Shown here: piece by piece, positions 49,142 through 53,476 of the stretch
Layout: each line of letters opens with the position of its first letter
Position numbering within the stretch: position 1 is the first letter of the stretch
Source: a virus
Reading direction: 5' to 3' (one strand)
IMG/VR virus record: IMGVR_UViG_3300017741_000006
Coordinates: 1-53,476 of that record
Length of the DNA stretch: 53,476 nucleotides
Position numbers and translations under genes: made by a program
The notes under the pieces: generated by a model
Database searches by the model: none
What the model was told of the DNA's origin: nothing
The model's input: only the letters and a program-made list of their open reading frames with translations

Positions 49142-49344
49142 TGAGTCGATTAAAGGTTGAAGGGCATACTAATCTAGTACGAGATACAAATTCAGGTGCT
49201 ATACTGAATATAAATAAATCAGAAGTAGAAATTGCAAGAGCACGAAAAGAAGCTCGTAGAAAAAAAGATAAAGAGTTCGAAGATCTAAAAAATGAAGTTG
49301 GTGAGATTAAAGATCTGCTTCACAAACTTATAGAGAAGATGTAA
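49141..49344 (+). CDS. Small charged coiled-coil protein
   Basis: A 67-residue protein (MSRLKVEGHTNLVRDTNSGA, then a helix of Lys/Arg/Glu: EIARARKEARRKKDKEFEDLKN). The TNLVRDTNSGAI start is kept in several marine phages. It overlaps both neighbours by one base. Possibly an assembly chaperone for fibre proteins; no direct evidence. Confidence 0.7.
   Translation: MSRLKVEGHTNLVRDTNSGAILNINKSEVEIARARKEARRKKDKEFEDLKNEVGEIKDLLHKLIEKM
49209..49216 (+). promoter_or_regulatory. Possible internal late promoter
   Basis: Exact TATAAATA inside the small coiled-coil gene, 128 bases before the fibre gene at 49344. May be a chance match in AT-rich coding sequence. Confidence 0.3.
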
Positions 49345-50051
49345 TGGCAAAGACAGTTGTAAATTTATCAGACCAAATGGCGGTGTTTGTTCAAAAAACA
49401 AACCTAATTTCAACGCATGTCGGTGATCTAGTCACTCTTACAACAACACATGATTCTGATCTAGTTGGAGCCATTAATGAACTTGACAGCGCGCAAGGCA
49501 CTATAGCATCTTTATCTACTACAGATAAGTCCAGTTTAGTTGCTGCTGTTAATGAAGTAAAAGGCGAAGTAAATAACTTTGGTTCTGGATTTTCTGGATT
49601 TTTAAGATCAAATGCAGATGACGTAGTAACTGCAGGTTCTATTCGCTTTGACGATGCAGTTCCGTTAGTGATTGGTTCTGATAGTGACTTTACTATTACT
49701 CATAGTGGTGGTACAACAACTGCTGCTGGCGATATTACATTTACTGGTGCTATTACTGGTAATGCTGCAACGGCATCTCAATTACAAACTGCTCGTACTA
49801 TTTCATTAACTGGTGCAGTAAGTGGTTCAGTGTCTTTTGACGGATCATCAACTGTTTCTATGACAACGTCATTTGCAGGTGGTGGTAGCGGTGGAATTGG
49901 TACTGCTAACTTAGATGATAGTTGTATTACGACTGATAAAATTGTTCTTGGAGCTATAACAGCTCCAAAGCTTCACGATCCGGTACTTCTTATTATTTAC
50001 AATTCAAGCGGTTCTATAGTTAAAGCGCTTCACGGTATTGGAATGAATTAA
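49344..50051 (+). CDS. Tail fibre-like protein, 235 residues
   Basis: Early repeats of the type DSDLVGAINELDSAQGTIASL and DKSSLVAAVNEVKGEV are typical of phage fibre stalks. A beta segment FTITHSGGTTTAAGDITFTG and TGNAATASQLQTARTISLTGAVSGS follow, and the end LDDSCITTDKIVLGAITAPKLHD is a common fibre terminus motif. It is near the end of the baseplate operon. The host receptor is unknown. Confidence 0.8.
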   Translation: MAKTVVNLSDQMAVFVQKTNLISTHVGDLVTLTTTHDSDLVGAINELDSAQGTIASLSTTDKSSLVAAVNEVKGEVNNFGSGFSGFLRSNADDVVTAGSIRFDDAVPLVIGSDSDFTITHSGGTTTAAGDITFTGAITGNAATASQLQTARTISLTGAVSGSVSFDGSSTVSMTTSFAGGGSGGIGTANLDDSCITTDKIVLGAITAPKLHDPVLLIIYNSSGSIVKALHGIGMN

Positions 50052-50056
50052 ATACA

Positions 50057-50983
50057 ATGGCAGTTAGAACTCCGCTTTATCTTGATGGCACTGATTTAAA
50101 GGAAATGTCTTCTAGTATGATCTCGAATATTAAATCGAGGTGTGTATACATGTATGGAGCCAATCCTTCAGTAGATATAGCTGTAGTAGGATCTGGTGGT
50201 AACATTTCTCCAAACATGACTGATACTCGAACTCAAGCAGGCGCTGCTGGATCAAGTTATTCTAATTTTTCGTTTAGCATAGCTGGTGTGTCTACTGTTA
50301 CAGTTAATTATGATAGAATTACACAGAATGTTGAATCAGTATCTCAAGATAACGACACAAATAATATAAGAAACTTTATTTACCAAAGTAGTGGTAACTT
50401 ATATGCTATGTCTCATACTGATATGTATGACACTTTTTATAATGATGTACTTAATACCATTGTAGATGGCTCTGATAGACCTGGTACATATAGAGTTGCA
50501 ACTTCTACTTCTCAAAGTAACATGACTCTTATGTCAAGTACACCTGTTTTTCAAGATACTCGAGCAAACACGGGGGCATACACTTCAGGAGGAATTCCCG
50601 AAACTTTAGATCAGCCTACTACTATTGCAAATTATTACGTGCATAGAGTTAATCAAAGTATTATGTCAAATCCTAGTATTACTGCTCCAATGTATATTAG
50701 ATCAGACGGAAATATCCAGCAATATACTGACAGTCAAATAAATACTATATTACAAAATGACATTAGATATTGGGGAAACCAAAAGATTAGATATAGTGTA
50801 AATGGCACAGGTAACAACAGAGGATCTGGTATGTCAAATACTAAATTAAATAGTAGCACTAGATCAAATAGACAAGATGGTACAACAGGGTACCCATCTA
50901 CTCAATATAGATCTCAACAGTTCCCTTCTGGTAGCGCAGTTACTAATAATACTTATTATTTACGAATTTATAGGAATTCATAA
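50057..50983 (+). CDS. Virion structural protein, 308 residues
   Basis: VRTPLYLDGTDLKEMSSSMISNIKSRCVYMYGANPSVDIAVV begins a beta-rich protein with Asn/Ser/Thr repeats and a C-terminal TQYRSQQFPSGSAVTNNTYYLRIYRNS. Related proteins occur at the end of baseplate/fibre operons in marine T4-like phages and are found in virions. Five bases after the previous stop. The exact part of the particle is unknown. Confidence 0.75.
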   Translation: MAVRTPLYLDGTDLKEMSSSMISNIKSRCVYMYGANPSVDIAVVGSGGNISPNMTDTRTQAGAAGSSYSNFSFSIAGVSTVTVNYDRITQNVESVSQDNDTNNIRNFIYQSSGNLYAMSHTDMYDTFYNDVLNTIVDGSDRPGTYRVATSTSQSNMTLMSSTPVFQDTRANTGAYTSGGIPETLDQPTTIANYYVHRVNQSIMSNPSITAPMYIRSDGNIQQYTDSQINTILQNDIRYWGNQKIRYSVNGTGNNRGSGMSNTKLNSSTRSNRQDGTTGYPSTQYRSQQFPSGSAVTNNTYYLRIYRNS

Positions 50984-50984
50984 A

Positions 50985-51476
50985 ATGCAAGGACACAAAT
51001 TTTTAAATGCTTATTTTACTGATGAAGAAAGAACTACAGTTGAGTCGTTGTGGGAAGAAGAGTCTACAGGAACAGTAAGAGCTGAAATAATCGAATGTAA
51101 AGAAGGTGATGTTGCTTGGGAAGATCTTCTGACTCATGTGGATATTGACACCCTACATGAGATGACATTCAAGCGAATCAGAGCTCTTGATAATGAATAC
51201 AAAGATCAAGTTATAGCCATTGCGAAAGAACGTGGAATGGTTTATGATATTGATTCAGTTAACACTGATGTCTACAAGGCGATCGCTGCTACACTGTTTG
51301 CATCTTTTGACCCTACTGAAGATAAAGAAAAGTTGTTCATGTTTAAGCTACAGTTATTTGAAGTTGAACAGATTCGGGACTCAAAAGATAAAGAAGGAAA
51401 GAAAAAGATTAGACAAGCTAAAACAATGTTAACAGCTTGCCAGGCAGCAATCAGTGTTTATCAAGGAAATACTTAG
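50985..51476 (+). CDS. Conserved hypothetical at the end of the baseplate operon
   Basis: A 163-residue protein from ATG 50985 (MQGHKFLNAYFTDEERTTVE). The frame opens earlier but only inside the previous gene. It is acidic and helical, with EMTFKRIRALDNEYKDQVIAIAKERGMVYDIDS in the centre and KIRQAKTMLTACQAAISVY at the end. Its last 26 bases overlap the 3' end of the opposing glycosyltransferase gene. Function unknown; an assembly or chaperone role is possible. Confidence 0.72.
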   Translation: MQGHKFLNAYFTDEERTTVESLWEEESTGTVRAEIIECKEGDVAWEDLLTHVDIDTLHEMTFKRIRALDNEYKDQVIAIAKERGMVYDIDSVNTDVYKAIAATLFASFDPTEDKEKLFMFKLQLFEVEQIRDSKDKEGKKKIRQAKTMLTACQAAISVYQGNT

Positions 51477-52008
51477 TCCACCATCCTTCTTGCTGCATAA
51501 ACTCATATCTTTGATTAAACAGATAAACCTCATACTCTTGCTCTTCTTGGATTGTTTGATAAGAACAAAATCCATTACTATATGTTAATGGCTGAAACAA
51601 TTCATACAGGTATTGATCTATTCCAAGATTATAAATGAGCATATACTTATCTGGATTGTATTTAAACTTATCATAGATGTGTGAGTAATCTCCATTCCAA
51701 GATATGATACTTGAATTAAGAGGTGTGTGGTATGGTTTCCTCCACCACGCATGACATACTGTCAGTTCATTTCTCATAAACTGATTACAATCTCCTTTAA
51801 TTAGAACATCCAAATCAAAATAAATGTTTTGGCCATCTCTAAACTTGTCAAACATTAACAACTTGTCATAGACCCCTCCATACTCTTCTTGGTCTATGAC
51901 TTCAAATGAAGTATAGTTTAGCTGAGAATAATTATCAATCATATGCTTTAAGTTATCGGTATACCACTGACTATACTTGTCACCTGTATTAACGCACACT
52001 ACTCTCAT
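51451..52008 (-). CDS. Small GT-A-fold glycosyltransferase
   Basis: A 185-residue protein from ATG 52008 (MRVVCVNTGDKYSQWYTDNL), which overlaps the upstream stop (ATGA). DKLLMFDKFRDGQNIYFDLDVLIKGD has the DxD near residue 70; ELTVCHAWWRKPYHTPLNSSIISWN contains the usual NSSI acceptor region. The frame opens to 52068 but that part is inside the neighbour. It is the last gene of a minus-strand unit with a radical SAM protein. Confidence 0.72.
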   Translation of the reverse strand: MRVVCVNTGDKYSQWYTDNLKHMIDNYSQLNYTSFEVIDQEEYGGVYDKLLMFDKFRDGQNIYFDLDVLIKGDCNQFMRNELTVCHAWWRKPYHTPLNSSIISWNGDYSHIYDKFKYNPDKYMLIYNLGIDQYLYELFQPLTYSNGFCSYQTIQEEQEYEVYLFNQRYEFMQQEGWWTKYFLDKH

Positions 52009-52427
52009 AATAAACACACATTTTTGGCAAAAGATCTTTTTCTTTCGTCTATAGAGGAATGATAACAATCATTCAAATCAATGAAATAAATATCTTTTGA
52101 ATCTTGACATCTAATAAAATTGTATCTGTCATAATTGTTGATAGTGAACCTATCTTCTCTCATAACACACAAAGGCCATACAATAGATTCCATTTCTAAA
52201 TTTGATATAGGAAGACCTTTGATAAAGACAGATTCATACCATATAATATTATCGTTTAGTTCAAAATTGAAGTCTGGTATAATTATATCACCAAAAGTAT
52301 CTTTTTTCTGTTGAAGTTCTTTCAAATTTTTATTAGCAAAATGCGCTAACTCATCATTTCTGTATTCAATAACTTTTTTGATGGTAAATGACACTATCAT
52401 TGTTTTTTGTTTATTTGTGTAGTACAT
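52005..52427 (-). CDS. Unknown protein between radical SAM and glycosyltransferase genes
   Basis: A 140-residue protein; ATG 52400 nine codons in is an alternative start just after the radical SAM stop. NDNIIWYESVFIKGLPISNLEMESIVWPLCVMREDRFTINNYDRYNFIRCQDSKDIYFIDLNDCY has a faint look of a small kinase-like or nucleotide-binding fold (…NFIRC…FIDLND), but I see no complete motif and make no call. Coupled to the glycosyltransferase. Confidence 0.6.
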   Translation of the reverse strand: MYYTNKQKTMIVSFTIKKVIEYRNDELAHFANKNLKELQQKKDTFGDIIIPDFNFELNDNIIWYESVFIKGLPISNLEMESIVWPLCVMREDRFTINNYDRYNFIRCQDSKDIYFIDLNDCYHSSIDERKRSFAKNVCLL

Positions 52428-53476
52428 CTATAAAATCTTGCCACATAGGCCGCCAATCTAAGTTTCTATACAACGATAGTTTATCACAATAAGCCATGAA
52501 GTCACTCAAAGGTCTAACAGGATCTCTTACAAGTTCAGCTACAATATAAGGATGTTGTTCACTATACATCTCAACGTATTTTTGTTTTAGATGATCAGGT
52601 AAATTTCTTATACTTAAATATTTTGGACCTCTTACAATATTATCAAAATCTATACGAGATCTCAAGTTAAATTTATTCATGTAATATTTTCTTATTTCAA
52701 ACACATCAGCAATGTTTAGAAGAGAGATAGTACAGTCTAACTTAAATTCTATCTTAGGATAGTATTCTGAAATTTCTGCTAGGTTGTTTTCAAATTGACT
52801 AACATCAATGGGATATCTCATATAGCTTAGTTTATCTTGATAGTGATCTACAGAAACACCTAAATGAAATATTTTAAACTTTTCAGCTAAATCTAAAATA
52901 CTTTTATTTTTATAACGTATTTCAGTAAGATTTGTTGATTGTCCCACTGTTATATTTTTAGCGTGCTCATCTGGTATGCGTTCAAGTAACTCCCAATACT
53001 TAGGAAGCTGTAAAGTCTCTCCTCCCATCATTTGAAATTTAGAAACTAGATGAATATTTTCTATTAAATGATCGACATATTTATGCCAGTCGCTGTATTT
53101 TACATTAACATTTGCAATTTGATCTAGTTCACCTCCAATAAATCTTTTATAATTATCATCATTTGTATACGGAAATATTTTTGATAATTCTTGTTGTCTA
53201 GTAGTTGAGTTATATGGATGACACATATAACAAGATAAGTTGCAGTAGTTTCCAAGATATCTGACTTTAATTGTGACTTTTCCTACTTCAGGATCATATC
53301 CATGTTTTCCAAATGATTTAATCCGATACGAAGTACCTGAAGCCTCTTCCATCTGATAACAAGTAGCACAAGCAGGAATTTTTTCTCCTTCAAACATTTT
53401 TTGTCTTATATCTTCCATCTCATCAGATAAGAAATATTCAAACGGCAAAGTTTTATCTTCTTTAAATCTAATCATA
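52411..53476 (-). CDS. Radical SAM protein, N-terminally cut by the window
   Basis: The frame is open to the window edge; 354 residues are visible. LGNYCNLSCYMCHP near residue 74 carries C-x3-C-x2-C for the SAM-binding 4Fe-4S cluster. FQMMGGETLQLPKYWELL and GVSVDHYQDKLSYMRYP are the following radical SAM strands. The visible N-terminus (EMEDIRQKMFEGEKIPACATCYQMEEASGTSYR) is normally the end of an upstream cysteine-containing domain of phage twitch-type radical SAM proteins, so the true start probably lies outside. Substrate unknown; peptide or sugar-related modification is possible. Confidence 0.82.
   Translation of the reverse strand, partial: MIRFKEDKTLPFEYFLSDEMEDIRQKMFEGEKIPACATCYQMEEASGTSYRIKSFGKHGYDPEVGKVTIKVRYLGNYCNLSCYMCHPYNSTTRQQELSKIFPYTNDDNYKRFIGGELDQIANVNVKYSDWHKYVDHLIENIHLVSKFQMMGGETLQLPKYWELLERIPDEHAKNITVGQSTNLTEIRYKNKSILDLAEKFKIFHLGVSVDHYQDKLSYMRYPIDVSQFENNLAEISEYYPKIEFKLDCTISLLNIADVFEIRKYYMNKFNLRSRIDFDNIVRGPKYLSIRNLPDHLKQKYVEMYSEQHPYIVAELVRDPVRPLSDFMAYCDKLSLYRNLDWRPMWQDFIDVLHK

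Noticed and set aside
1-53476. CRISPR array, diversity-generating retroelement, integrase or insertion sequence
   Set aside because: No regularly spaced repeats, reverse transcriptase, recombinase or transposase frames were found on either strand.

Overview
The window is part of the genome of a lytic, T4-like contractile-tailed phage (myovirus) of the marine type. This follows from a T4-type replication and late-transcription set (RNase H, gp32, gp33), a near-complete T4-type baseplate gene set (gp4, gp54-like, gp26, gp51-like, gp29-like, gp48, gp53, gp27, gp5, gp25, gp6, gp7-like, gp8), and genes typical of marine T4-like phages (B12-dependent class II ribonucleotide reductase, PhoH, DUF4815 virion protein, many short conserved proteins of unknown role). 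The DNA is AT-rich and tightly packed; no stretch longer than about 130 bases lacks a gene. The host cannot be fixed from the sequence. I see no photosynthesis genes, integrase, reverse transcriptase or CRISPR array.

Layout. 1-2.3 kb: end of a LamG-type fibre protein, a six-repeat kelch-like fibre protein, a 3-TM holin and two small genes. 2.3-11.1 kb: early/metabolic region with nrdJ, zinc-binding small proteins, a GIY-YIG-like nuclease, T4 RNase H, phoH, a PD-(D/E)XK nuclease, a HAD deoxynucleotidase and an EF-hand membrane protein. 11.1-17.5 kb: a cassette of sugar-transfer genes (three related GT-A proteins, two GT25 proteins, another GT, two methyltransferase-like proteins, two unknowns). 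17.5-24.5 kb: small early genes, a SprT-like protease, a glycine-zipper envelope protein, glutaredoxin, four tRNA genes (Arg-TCT, Leu-TAA, Thr-TGT, Asn-GTT), conserved hypotheticals and gp33. 24.6-25.5 kb: gp32, ended by a strong terminator. 25.6-30.2 kb, minus strand: gp4, a possible gp2, a tail-tube-family protein, gp26, a -1 frame gp51-like extension, and the tape-measure candidate. 30.3-51.5 kb, plus strand: baseplate hub, needle, wedge and fibre proteins. 51.5-53.5 kb, minus strand: radical SAM protein (cut by the window edge), a small unknown protein and a glycosyltransferase.

Regulation. Nine near-identical promoters (TGTACA or TTTACA, exactly 17 bases, TATAAT-like) precede the early operons; four copies also share a leader with a strong AAGAGGAG ribosome-binding site. 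T4-type late promoters (TATAAATA) precede the gp48 operon and the fibre/gp8 operon, which agrees with the presence of gp33. The most interesting signals are a probable programmed -1 frameshift joining gp26 to a small chaperone-like domain just before the tape-measure gene, a gp5 needle split into three genes with a degenerate amidase in the middle, the dispersed promoter-leader cassette with one stem-loop, and two sugar/peptide-modification gene sets.
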